Source of the DNA: UBA4844 sp050943255 | GTDB lineage: Bacteria; Bacillota; Syntrophomonadia; Syntrophomonadales; Syntrophomonadaceae | Length of the DNA stretch: 64,000 nt | Reading direction: 5' to 3' | Assembly: GCA_050943255.1 (NCBI GenBank) | Contig: JBMNOV010000004.1 | Span: 15,398-79,397 of the forward strand | Shown: positions 27,100 through 34,394 of the stretch, piece after piece | Layout of the letters: each line of letters begins with the position of its first letter | Position numbering within the stretch: the stretch's first letter is position 1 | Position numbers and translations under genes: made by a program | Notes under the pieces: model-generated | What the model was told of the DNA's origin: nothing | What the model saw: the letters and a program-made list of their open reading frames with translations, nothing else | The model's database searches: none

Positions 27100-27155
27100 A
27101 GAGGGACGGGGAGTAACAGAAGGTGTACATCACCTTGTTTGCTCCACGTCCCTCT
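27100..27155. repeat. 56-nt imperfect palindrome between spoIIE and tilS
   Basis: Nested stems: 27100-27108 with 27147-27155 (AGAGGGACG/CGTCCCTCT), GGAG with CTCC just inside, and AAGGTG with CACCTT at the tip (27120-27125 with 27131-27136). On the minus strand no T-run follows, so it is not a plain terminator. It has the form of a REP- or MITE-like mobile hairpin. Confidence 0.6.
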
Positions 27156-27178
27156 TTACCCGCCTCTCTTGTTTTCCA

Positions 27179-29647
27179 TTAACTCAATTCTACATACAAG
27201 CAGACCACCGTCATGTCATCCCGAGGCTTACCCTGACATAGGGACAAGGCTCTATTTATTATCATTTCCGCCAGTAGTTGAGGGTCTTTCTCGGCAATAT
27301 CAACCAGAAATTCGTTTAGCCACAAATCTTCTCCCCTATGGCGCGAAGCTTCAAGAATCCCGTCACTTATCATTATTATTATATCCCCAGGAAATAAAGC
27401 TCTTTTATCACTTACCACATCAAGATTATCTAAAATCCCTATGGGAACGGAATTGGAGTTTACCACTTCCACCCTTTTCCCACGCTTAATAAAGGAAGGA
27501 GCACTTCCTACTTTAATAAAATCAAGCTCCGCCGTATACAAGTCAATCATCAGCATATCAAGAGTTGCAAATCTTTCTGAATCAGACCTTAATAATAGTA
27601 CAGAATTAATAGTTTTAAGGGCTATTTCCTGGTCAAACCCGGTAGTAAGCAGATTTTCCAGTAAACGTACCGCTGCCTGGCTCTCACTACAGGCTTTTTC
27701 TCCCACTCCCATACCATCACTTAATGCTACCAGTTCTTTGCCTTCCTTAAGGGTGGCAATAGTGAAACTGTCGCCGCAAACCTCTTCTTTAGCTACCTGA
27801 GCTGCCCCGCTTAGTATACGGTAGTTAAAAATTCGGCTAAGCGTAAATTCGCAATCGCCAGTACCAGTTATGCGGGGACACCTTTTATTGGAAACCGCCA
27901 CTTTTTCCCCTAGTATCCCTGAAATTACAGGTGCCACCTGAGTTTGGCACTGGCATCCATCTGCACAGGAAGACATTAAAACATTAATATAAAATTGATT
28001 TTCCCCATTATGTATTGGGCTAAGATCCTTTATCAATAACCCTCGTTTTTTGGCTTCCCTTAAGATATCTGTTCTTAGCTCAAAATCAACTACCGCCTTC
28101 ATGTCCATTTCTTGGGCCAGGTTTTTTATAACCTGGCTGATGCCCTGTAATTGATGTGATATCAGCCCCCGGGATTGCTGGAGCCTATCTAACCAGTACT
28201 CATTTATACGTAGATTATCAAAAAGGTGGTTGATTGTTCCCAGCATTTCCCGCCCATAAATACAACGGCGTCTAAAACTTACTGGACACTCCTCATAACT
28301 GACTTGTTGAGCTCCCTCAGCAGTGCTAAAAATATCTAAAATCTCCTGTGAGGTATTATAACTATTTTTAACCCAGCATTCTTCATAACGGGAACATTTA
28401 TTGCAGTATCCGGAAAAAACCTCATCATACAAATAAGTAAGATAACCTGATTCTGCCGGCTGGCGCCGGCTAGGAACTACCTCTTGATTAAAGGTGCTGC
28501 TTAACTCATCAAATACACCTGCAAGGTGTTCTATCCGGTTACGAGCTGTATCTTTAATACTAAGGTCAACCAGGTTGAATTCTTTTTCTTTAAACTTACT
28601 AATTGGTCCAAGTGACTGCACCTGTAACTTTTCTTTAAGCGAACCAGGCAGGAGTATAAATAACAGGGAAGCTGCTCCGGTTTCCCACATCCCCAGAACT
28701 GTAGCCTGGGTCGCGTTGATAAACATTGAAAACCCCAGGGTTCCAAGCATAAAACCAATAATTACCCCTAATTGTCCAAAATTTCTGAATAAACCGGCTA
28801 ATAGCCCTGAAATGGCGTATATTCCCAGGGCCTGGGGAAAAATACTTGAAGATATTGAAGGAATGATTCCTACCATTAAGCCTGTCATTGTTCCTCCCGG
28901 GCTGCCCCAGAAAAATGCAGCTACGAGAATACCCAGACGACAAATAATGCCGGCTACACTTAAGCCTCCTAAAGTTACATCACTAAGTCCCATTATTACG
29001 CCAATACCCAGAATTGTATAAGCAGCCATATCTTCAAAAGAAAAGGTAGTTAATGCCCGTTTCTGCCTCAAGGAATCAGCTACAATCAAAAATACAAAGG
29101 TCAAAATTCCCGCTATTAATGCTTCAAATATAATGACCATACCTTGATAAAAGGAAATAGTGGTAAAACACATGAAAATGGTCTTGCTTACAAATATCAC
29201 CGCTATACATAAGAGTGGTAATCCCCACCAGGCTTTCTCCGCAGGTATTTTGGTATAATTAATAACCCCCAATAATATAAATAGGGTAATCAGGGAAGAA
29301 CCCAGAGCAATACCCGGCAATACAGTAACCAGCCCAATCGCAGCACATGCAGCTAGTAGCAGGGAACTGGTTTTATCCCGGTAACTAAAAGCAACCAGGC
29401 AGGCATAAACAAACGGCAGTAGCTCACCAAGTACAAAAGCCCGGGACATCAGAATAATTAAAGCAGCAGGCAAAAGCCTGTCCAAAGTAAATAGGGAATT
29501 TAATTGATTTACCACCGCAGCCTGCATAGTATGAAAGTTTAATTTAGCGTTTTTATATGGCCTTATACGGCGTCTAGACCGCCTTTTGCCCGGCATATGT
29601 GTCTGATTAATTCTCTGATAAGGATAAACTAAAAATTTTTCCAACAT
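27179..29647 (-). CDS. spoIIE: Stage II sporulation protein E (PP2C phosphatase)
   Basis: Dephosphorylates SpoIIAA in the forespore and so releases sigma-F; it also takes part in polar division. The N-terminal third (about residues 40-340) is polytopic membrane with some ten hydrophobic segments. A cytoplasmic middle region carries a cysteine cluster, and the PP2C/SpoIIE catalytic domain fills the last 220 residues: VCGDSF, ALSDGMGVGEKA, MLMIDLYTAELDFIKVGSAPSF and MISDGILEASR with metal aspartates. The 822-residue length is typical. AGGGGG precedes the ATG. A Spo0A-type promoter is visible upstream. Confidence 0.97.
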   Translation of the reverse strand: MLEKFLVYPYQRINQTHMPGKRRSRRRIRPYKNAKLNFHTMQAAVVNQLNSLFTLDRLLPAALIILMSRAFVLGELLPFVYACLVAFSYRDKTSSLLLAACAAIGLVTVLPGIALGSSLITLFILLGVINYTKIPAEKAWWGLPLLCIAVIFVSKTIFMCFTTISFYQGMVIIFEALIAGILTFVFLIVADSLRQKRALTTFSFEDMAAYTILGIGVIMGLSDVTLGGLSVAGIICRLGILVAAFFWGSPGGTMTGLMVGIIPSISSSIFPQALGIYAISGLLAGLFRNFGQLGVIIGFMLGTLGFSMFINATQATVLGMWETGAASLLFILLPGSLKEKLQVQSLGPISKFKEKEFNLVDLSIKDTARNRIEHLAGVFDELSSTFNQEVVPSRRQPAESGYLTYLYDEVFSGYCNKCSRYEECWVKNSYNTSQEILDIFSTAEGAQQVSYEECPVSFRRRCIYGREMLGTINHLFDNLRINEYWLDRLQQSRGLISHQLQGISQVIKNLAQEMDMKAVVDFELRTDILREAKKRGLLIKDLSPIHNGENQFYINVLMSSCADGCQCQTQVAPVISGILGEKVAVSNKRCPRITGTGDCEFTLSRIFNYRILSGAAQVAKEEVCGDSFTIATLKEGKELVALSDGMGVGEKACSESQAAVRLLENLLTTGFDQEIALKTINSVLLLRSDSERFATLDMLMIDLYTAELDFIKVGSAPSFIKRGKRVEVVNSNSVPIGILDNLDVVSDKRALFPGDIIIMISDGILEASRHRGEDLWLNEFLVDIAEKDPQLLAEMIINRALSLCQGKPRDDMTVVCLYVELS

Positions 29648-29678
29648 CCTTACCCCCTAATACGAATATTGCCCACCA

Positions 29679-29712
29679 ATTATAACAATCTGGGGCTGTT
29701 AAAATTTGTCAT
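29679..29712 (-). promoter_or_regulatory. Spo0A/sigma-A-like promoter of spoIIE
   Basis: On the minus strand, ATGACA (29707-29712) and an extended -10 TGTTATAAT (TATAAT at 29679-29684) are separated by 22 bp. TGACAAA overlapping the -35 resembles a Spo0A box (TGNCGAA, one mismatch). An overlong 21-22 bp spacer is the known hallmark of B. subtilis spoIIE and spoIIG promoters. Confidence 0.55.
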
Positions 29713-29910
29713 TAAGGGGATGCTGTCTAGATTTAAATAATACTAAAATTCACTATTTCTCCTCTTTTATTTACTTTATTAATAACCGTTATCCAGATAT
29801 AATACCTGGGGGATTCCCCGGTAAGTTACCGCTACTATATAGGCTTTTTTATGGTATCAAAATTCTGGCTTAAATCGAACGAGCAAAAGTAATCAGCCTA
29901 GAGCAATCAT

Positions 29911-30274
29911 TCAAATAGGTTGGTTTCTTTTTCTGCCCACATTAGTATAAGGACCAACCAGCATGTCGCCTTGCCACATATGTTTTACCTGATCGAAAGT
30001 AAAATTTTCTTTCACTGGTATATTGTCAACCAATGGTTTTTCTATTTCCTGGTATTTAATTTTAATATAACGATATACTGTATAGTAGGATATATTGTGC
30101 CTAATAAACATTTCTTCCTCAGGAAATGCTAATAAATCATATAATGAAGTTATGACAAAAGTTTAATGGTATTTTGCATTAATGGCTTCACTTTCCTTGG
30201 ATGTCATGGACAACAATGGAGTTCACCTTAGCCACCGACATCCGAATCACATCCCGTTGTTTCTGATATGACAT
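29911..30274 (-). pseudogene. Decayed transposase/integrase remnant
   Basis: Two pieces on the minus strand: a possible start (MSYQKQRDVIRMSV from 30274), then after in-frame stops a 66-residue stretch with a helix-turn-helix-like YYTVYRYIKIK and the beginning of a DDE integrase core (MWQGDMLVGPYTNVGRKR). The sequence breaks off at 29911 before the next catalytic residues. It looks like a recombinase of the rve/DDE type that has lost most of its length. The family cannot be named with confidence. Confidence 0.55.
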
Positions 30275-30312
30275 GATTTAGAAAATTATAATCCAAAGGT
30301 GTATCAGGTGAG

Positions 30313-30528
30313 TTGGCTACTAGTTATATTACAGCTTTTTTCCTTGCTGTATGTGAGCAGGCAATCCATTCTAATGAGCAGGAGGTGCATGTTTTAGCAG
30401 AAGAAACAACACCAGGCGGTATTAACTATATGGTTAAGGAAATATTGACTGAGCAAGGCGGTTTCTCTATGTGGGCTAAAGCAATGGAATCTGTTATCGA
30501 ACGGTTGGCTGCCAACATACCTCGCTGA
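30313..30528 (+). pseudogene. ProC-like (pyrroline-5-carboxylate reductase family) C-terminal fragment
   Basis: An isolated 71-residue frame on the plus strand begins at TTG 30313. Its sequence (ATSYITAFFLAVCEQA, then EETTPGGINYMVKEIL) resembles the dimerisation domain of the ProC family, where TTPGG is a hallmark. The N-terminal Rossmann domain is absent and no ribosome site was seen, so it is probably a remnant of a lost gene. The 975-bp gap between spoIIE and the Ppx gene holds only this, the transposase remnant and the spoIIE promoter. Confidence 0.5.
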
Positions 30529-30622
30529 TTCACATGTACTTTATGCATTTGCAATAGACTATTATTTTTAGTCAGTGGTTAAGTACCTGCTTGCATGTGT
30601 CTTAGGGGTATGCCCTTTAAGG

Positions 30623-31498
30623 TTATGATTGATTTAGCTGACGTATAATTCCTTCTAGTATGTCGCTTTCGCTAACTATAATTCTCTGACAATTCAAAGC
30701 ATCCATTATTAATAAAACTATTAATGCCCCGGTAGGAATTATGTCAGCTCTTTCCGGTTGTAATCCCGGTAACCGGCGACGCAAGTCAATAGGCGTAAGC
30801 ATTAACATATTATAAAGATCTGCTATTTCCTCCCGGTGTAGATACTGCCCATGTACCATTTGCGGGTCATATATTTCCATAGAAAGCTTCATAGCAACAA
30901 GTGTAGTTACAGTTCCTCCAACAAATACCACTGGGGTTTCTTTGAAACACTTCGCTTTAGCTGCAACTGGGGCCAGAATATCTTTAATATCTATAGCTGT
31001 CTGCCCTGCTTCGGTAGCTCGTACTGCTCCTAGCGGAAGCGATCGTGAATAATATTTATTATCATCTTCTAACTTAAACTCACAACTTCCCCCACCTAGA
31101 TCAATTACCAGGGGTGCTTGGGGTAAATTTAACCCAGCTTTGACTCCCAGGTAGCTTAACTGCGCTTCCTCTTCTCCACTTATAATTTCCAGGGTTAAAC
31201 CACAATTATTATTAACCATATATGCAAACTCTTTACGATTCCGGGCATCACGCATAGCACTAGTAGCAACAGCCCGGTAAGATTCAACCTTAAATTGCTC
31301 TATTATTGCTTTATAGCCTTTAAGGCAGTTTATTGTCCGTTCCATCGCCAAGGTATTAAGATAGCTGCTGGTATTCACCCCCTCCGCTAAACGAGTACAG
31401 TTTATCTGCCGACATAAGGTTTTTAAGGAATTGCCTGCTATTTCGGCTACCAGCAAACGGCAGGAATTACTGCCGACATCAACTGCTGCATATCTCAT
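30623..31498 (-). CDS. Ppx/GppA family exopolyphosphatase / pppGpp phosphohydrolase
   Basis: ASKHA-fold phosphatase acting on polyphosphate or the alarmone pppGpp. The N-terminus has AAVDVGSNSCRLL, the middle has ATSAMRDA, ISGEEEAQLSYLG and VIDLGGGSCEF, all hallmarks of the family. The ATG at 31498 with GGGGAG 8 nt upstream is chosen; the 26 extra residues upstream are poor in family character. At 291 residues it is the short form without the C-terminal HD domain. It lies downstream of yabR after a terminator. Confidence 0.9.
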   Translation of the reverse strand: MRYAAVDVGSNSCRLLVAEIAGNSLKTLCRQINCTRLAEGVNTSSYLNTLAMERTINCLKGYKAIIEQFKVESYRAVATSAMRDARNRKEFAYMVNNNCGLTLEIISGEEEAQLSYLGVKAGLNLPQAPLVIDLGGGSCEFKLEDDNKYYSRSLPLGAVRATEAGQTAIDIKDILAPVAAKAKCFKETPVVFVGGTVTTLVAMKLSMEIYDPQMVHGQYLHREEIADLYNMLMLTPIDLRRRLPGLQPERADIIPTGALIVLLIMDALNCQRIIVSESDILEGIIRQLNQS

Positions 31499-31644
31499 AT
31501 TATTGTCTCCCCTGTTATATATAAATTTATAATATTTGATAATTGCTTGAGTATCATTGCTATAAATAAAGTACAATTATTTGTTTTAATGGTGCGGGCA
31601 ATGTATGATAGTTTAGGTAGCCCTTGCTGGTTCATCAAAAAATG

Positions 31645-31682
31645 TGAAAAAAATAAGCACTTCTTTAATAGAAATGCTTATT
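31645..31682 (-). terminator. Intrinsic terminator after the S1-domain gene
   Basis: A 13-bp stem (31652-31664 with 31670-31682, one G-U pair in RNA) with a 5-nt loop, followed on the minus strand by TTTTTTT. It starts about 14 bp after the yabR-like stop codon. Confidence 0.85.
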
Positions 31683-31695
31683 TTATCTTTATTTA

Positions 31696-32142
31696 TTAAA
31701 CATAACGATTGCGTTTTTTGGGTTCAATACGGTTTTTTAGGGGTTGCATCCGTTCGTCGCTTTCTTTCAAAAATTTTGCAATTTTATCATCCAAGCTAAG
31801 CTCATTAACAACTCCCTTGTTACTTGGTAAATTCATTCCATGCTTCTCGATATCACGATTACGGACTGGAACGGTTCTTACAGGTTTATCCTCCTTTGCC
31901 TTTGCCTGTTTTATTGATAAACCTATTTTCTTACCATCCTGGTTAAGTATCTTAACCTTAACGACATCACCTTCCTTAATGAAGTCCTTAACATCCTTTA
32001 CATAGGTGTCGGCAATCTCAGAAATATGCACCAGTCCGACCGCCCCGCTAGGCAACTCGATGAACGCCCCAAACTTGGTAATTCCTTGAACCTTACCTTC
32101 CACTACATCACCAAGTACAATATTGCTTTGTTCGATAAGCAT
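31696..32142 (-). CDS. yabR: S1 RNA-binding domain protein (YabR-like)
   Basis: The 148-residue protein has an N-terminal S1 domain (VLGDVVEGKVQGITKFGAFIEL, VHISEIADTYVKDV, VKVKIL, IGLSIKQA) and a basic, disordered C-terminal tail ending in KKRNRYV. Such proteins bind RNA or ribosomes; the exact role of YabR is not settled. The ATG at 32142 is preferred to a TTG at 32163 that sits upstream of the GGGGG site. Position between divIC and spoIIE matches B. subtilis yabR. Confidence 0.9.
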   Translation of the reverse strand: MLIEQSNIVLGDVVEGKVQGITKFGAFIELPSGAVGLVHISEIADTYVKDVKDFIKEGDVVKVKILNQDGKKIGLSIKQAKAKEDKPVRTVPVRNRDIEKHGMNLPSNKGVVNELSLDDKIAKFLKESDERMQPLKNRIEPKKRNRYV

Positions 32143-32249
32143 GAAATATGATGTCCCCCTCAAAATTTGCTATGTTAATTTTAGTAAATGCGAGTTAACA
32201 AGTCAATAATAACCTTGAATTCTCTAGAAGAAATGTTTACTAACACCGT

Positions 32250-32531
32250 TTACGGAATTATTTTTACTATCCGGCTTTCCCCTTCTTTTACCATACCTAA
32301 TTGCTCCCGGGCAATTCTCTCTACTGTTGCCAAAGAACTAGCCTCTTTAAGCTCCTGTTGCAATTCCTGTTGAATAGACTCTAACTCTGCCTTTTGTTCT
32401 TGTAGTTTCTCCATTTGGCGGTGCAGTTCCCAAATAGATCTTAACTGCGGTACTATTGGAGCTAACAGGAAAAAAATCACCACTGCTATTACCACCAGTT
32501 TTAGAGGAGACCTCCTGGGGCTACTGCTCAT
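32250..32531 (-). CDS. divIC: Septum formation initiator DivIC/FtsB family
   Basis: Small bitopic division protein of 93 residues: basic cytoplasmic N-terminus, one transmembrane helix (about residues 10-28), then a coiled coil (ELHRQMEKLQEQKAELES) and the family's terminal segment VERIAREQLGMVKEGE. It forms a complex with FtsL and DivIB at the septum. The ATG at 32531 lies 9 nt after AGGAGG, while an ATG at 32537 is too close to it. The start overlaps the stop of the upstream HTH gene by 11 bp. Confidence 0.9.
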   Translation of the reverse strand: MSSSPRRSPLKLVVIAVVIFFLLAPIVPQLRSIWELHRQMEKLQEQKAELESIQQELQQELKEASSLATVERIAREQLGMVKEGESRIVKIIP

Positions 32532-32754
32532 TGTCATCAACCTCCTCATCATGTAACCCAAGCACATCCCCCGGGAGCACTATAACCACTTCATACCCTT
32601 TAGAACGAGCACGATTATATAAGGTAGCAACGGTGCTTGCACCAATTTTAAGAGTCCGGCATATTTCTTCCGTACTCTTGCCCATTTCTTTCATTACTAC
32701 TACTTGTCTTTCTCTGAAGCTAAGTTTCTCTGCTCCCCGAATCTCAATATGCAT
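32521..32754 (-). CDS. Small sigma-70 region 4-like HTH protein
   Basis: A 77-residue protein with a sigma region 4/LuxR-type helix-turn-helix: LSFRERQVVVMKEMG, then STEEICRTLKIGASTVATLYNRA (about residues 11-50), followed by an acidic tail. It probably binds DNA; the target is unknown. The start (ATG 32754) has no strong ribosome site, but three DnaA-box-like sequences lie 13-44 bp upstream. It overlaps divIC, so it is in the yabQ-divIC-yabR row of genes. I do not know a counterpart in B. subtilis at this place. Confidence 0.7.
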   Translation of the reverse strand: MHIEIRGAEKLSFRERQVVVMKEMGKSTEEICRTLKIGASTVATLYNRARSKGYEVVIVLPGDVLGLHDEEVDDNEQ

Positions 32755-32766
32755 ACAGCAACAACT

Positions 32767-32798
32767 CTATCCACAATTTATCCACAATCTGTGGACAA
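32767..32798. promoter_or_regulatory. Cluster of three DnaA-box-like sequences
   Basis: CTATCCACA (32767-32775), the exact consensus TTATCCACA (32778-32786) and, inverted, TGTGGACAA (32790-32798) lie within 32 bp, between yabQ and the small HTH gene. The first two are spaced 11 bp apart, about one helix turn. DnaA control of the following division gene is an inference. Confidence 0.6.
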
Positions 32799-32860
32799 TT
32801 TAATTACATTTATTTATTTTCGAGGAGCCCTATGAGAATTCCTTCTTTTTAATTTTATTA

Positions 32861-33286
32861 TTAATCCTCCGGATCACCCGGGGGTTCTTTTGGCCTTGGT
32901 TTTAACCGAGCTAGCCGCATAATTGTCCATGAGTATATTTTTTTGCATGTCTTCACTAACGGATTACAAATAAATATAAAAGCCCGAACAACTTGGGCTA
33001 TAGCATTATCTAATCGGTGGGCAAAACACCGGTAATATATAAGTATCCCCAGCAGAAGGGCTAGTAAAACGTAAACTCGCATTTCCCCCTGATTAATAAA
33101 TAATAAACTGCCAAAAACTAACCCTATGATTATTATCCACAGAAAAAAATCCAGGACATACAGCAGTAAGCGTTTAACCCTAGCTGCTCTTATAATGGCC
33201 TGGTAGAAGTGAAAAATAACCCCAGTAATAATTCCAAGGATAAGGGTTAACAAAAAAGCTTGTAATTGGCTAAGTAATCCGGTCAA
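32861..33286 (-). CDS. yabQ: Spore cortex biosynthesis protein YabQ
   Basis: Membrane protein of 141 residues with about four hydrophobic segments (residues 8-27, 42-60, 68-86 and a short amphipathic stretch) and a basic, proline-rich C-terminus. Length, topology and place after yabP match YabQ, which localises to the outer spore membrane and is needed for the cortex in B. subtilis. The start is TTG at 33286, 4-5 nt after AGGGAGG. It probably shares the sigma-E-like promoter upstream of yabP. Confidence 0.85.
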   Translation of the reverse strand: MTGLLSQLQAFLLTLILGIITGVIFHFYQAIIRAARVKRLLLYVLDFFLWIIIIGLVFGSLLFINQGEMRVYVLLALLLGILIYYRCFAHRLDNAIAQVVRAFIFICNPLVKTCKKIYSWTIMRLARLKPRPKEPPGDPED

Positions 33287-33332
33287 ATAGCCTCCCTCCT
33301 TGATAACAGGGTGATTTAGATGGCCCTACTAG

Positions 33333-33599
33333 TTACTTGAGTAAGCGGTTAAGGATATTTCTGCCTTTAGCCTTGATATCTGCTTGAGCTTTATACTCTA
33401 TACTATTAACTGTGCCCTCTAACGCAACTTTTCCCTGCTCCAGGTTTAACATGCTTACATGAAGATCCTGCCCTAATATAAATAGGAACCCTAACTCAGT
33501 TTCTAATATAATCTCATCCTCATCAAAAGTATTGACATTTTTTATGCCAGTAAGCTGCATATTAGTCCGGTTTATAAGGGTAAAAGAATGATCAGCCAT
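33333..33599 (-). CDS. yabP: Sporulation protein YabP
   Basis: Small soluble protein of the YabP/YqfC family (88 residues): HSFTLINRTNMQLTGIKNV, then FDEDEIILET and LGQDLHVSMLNLEQGKVALEG. In B. subtilis it is needed for spore development together with YabQ. The ATG at 33599 lies 9 nt after AAAGGAGG; the frame's earlier TTG-type start has no such site. A sigma-E-like promoter is readable about 110 bp upstream. Confidence 0.92.
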   Translation of the reverse strand: MADHSFTLINRTNMQLTGIKNVNTFDEDEIILETELGFLFILGQDLHVSMLNLEQGKVALEGTVNSIEYKAQADIKAKGRNILNRLLK

Positions 33600-33704
33600 T
33601 ATATAAATCCTCCTTTGCCATTTACTACTAATTGTTGTACTAGCCACCTCTGGCCGCTAGCTTAATGGTGAATAGCAATAACATTTGAAGCTATTTTCTA
33701 ATTA

Positions 33705-33733
33705 ACAATATGCATATAGTCAAAGTATATGAC
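33705..33733 (-). promoter_or_regulatory. Sigma-E-like promoter of yabPQ
   Basis: On the minus strand GTCATAT (33727-33733) is separated by 14 bp from CATATTGT (33705-33712). The sigma-E consensus is about ATATT-N14-CATACANT with TCATATT-like -35, so the match is good. Mother-cell expression would suit yabP and yabQ. Confidence 0.5.
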
Positions 33734-33760
33734 TAAAATTTCTTCCTTTACCGACTAGTT

Positions 33761-33810
33761 CACCTTAATAAAATAGCGTGTCCTGGTTTCTAGTTCCAAG
33801 ACACGCTATT
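33761..33810 (-). terminator. Terminator at the end of the yabO gene
   Basis: A 15-bp stem (33772-33786 with 33796-33810, one G-U pair in RNA) overlapping the yabO stop codon, followed on the minus strand by TTTTATT. It separates mazG-yabO from yabPQ. Confidence 0.7.
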
Positions 33811-34048
33811 CGATAATACGGTATAAATTTTTAGCTTCGGCCGCTTTTATATTTTCGATAATGTCTAATACTTCGTAAGTTGTTTTCTTATCCCCTACCT
33901 GAAGGATAATTACATCGCCTTTTTTTACTTCACTTGAAGGCTTGGCAACCCTTCCATTTAGTAATACTCGTTCATTCGCTGCAAAATCTCGGGCTACGGT
34001 ACGTCTTTTGATAATTCGCGATATTTTTAAATATTTATCTAAACGCAT
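33806..34048 (-). CDS. rqcP: S4-domain RNA-binding protein RqcP (YabO/HslR family)
   Basis: An 80-residue S4 domain protein (MRLDKYLKISRIIKRRTVARDFA, VLLNGRVAKPSSEVKKGD). YabO was renamed RqcP because it binds stalled large ribosomal subunits with RqcH and helps alanine tailing of incomplete peptides. Its position between mazG and yabP is conserved. The start overlaps a 58-codon gene by 10 bp and has only a weak ribosome site, so it probably depends on translation of that gene. Confidence 0.9.
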   Translation of the reverse strand: MRLDKYLKISRIIKRRTVARDFAANERVLLNGRVAKPSSEVKKGDVIILQVGDKKTTYEVLDIIENIKAAEAKNLYRIIE

Positions 34049-34215
34049 TTTAACCTGTATCTTTCTTTTAGTACTTTACCTGCTTTTAATACAGCATCCC
34101 GAATAGCCACCATATGAATTTGAGCTCCGCCTTTCTTTTCTAGCCTGCCACTTGCTGGTGCCGAATGACCAAGCCCGATCAAATGAACCTTATTATTATC
34201 TTTTATGGTATACAA
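34039..34215 (-). CDS. 58-residue small protein with Alba/SpoVS-like motif
   Basis: A short frame not covered by longer reading frames: TTG start at 34215 with GGGAGGG 8 nt upstream, stop at 34039, overlapping the yabO start by 10 bp. The product has NKVHLIGLGHSAPASGRLEKK, then GGAQIHMVAIRDAVLKAGKVLKERY. The second half resembles the strand-helix of Alba or SpoVS proteins (I-x-A-x-G-x-A-[IL]-x-x-A-V-x-x-A). In other clostridia the small DNA-binding protein HU often lies between mazG and yabO. The similarity is by eye and uncertain; reality of the gene is supported by the ribosome site and the overlap. Confidence 0.6.
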   Translation of the reverse strand: MYTIKDNNKVHLIGLGHSAPASGRLEKKGGAQIHMVAIRDAVLKAGKVLKERYRLKCV

Positions 34216-34394
34216 ACACCTATCCCTCCCTAATAATCAATATTCGCTATTCATTCTTGTTATCCTTTTTTATTAGAAAATAGACAAAGCTTACACCCCT
34301 AAATGATATGCTCCCCTTTTAGTATGGAGGGTAAATTAAGAAATAAGAAACTAGAACTTGCCAGCGTAAAAGACTCTTGGCTAAAGCTATTACT

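Noticed and set aside
27139..27489. Plus-strand frame of 116 codons
   Set aside because: Antisense to the conserved PP2C domain of spoIIE and crossing the palindrome at 27100-27155; low-complexity, proline-rich product.
28494..29021. Plus-strand frame of 175 codons
   Set aside because: Antisense to the membrane region of spoIIE; hydrophobic codons on one strand create such shadows.
29860..29910. Possible tRNA gene (GTTCGATTT-like string on the minus strand) between the yabR and spoIIE genes
   Set aside because: No T-stem pairing, no acceptor stem or anticodon arm could be drawn.
31499..31576. 26-residue N-terminal extension of the Ppx/GppA protein
   Set aside because: No ribosome site and no family similarity before the ATG at 31498, which has GGGGAG upstream.
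32767..32798. Replication origin
   Set aside because: Only three boxes, no dnaA/dnaN and no clear unwinding element; more likely regulatory.
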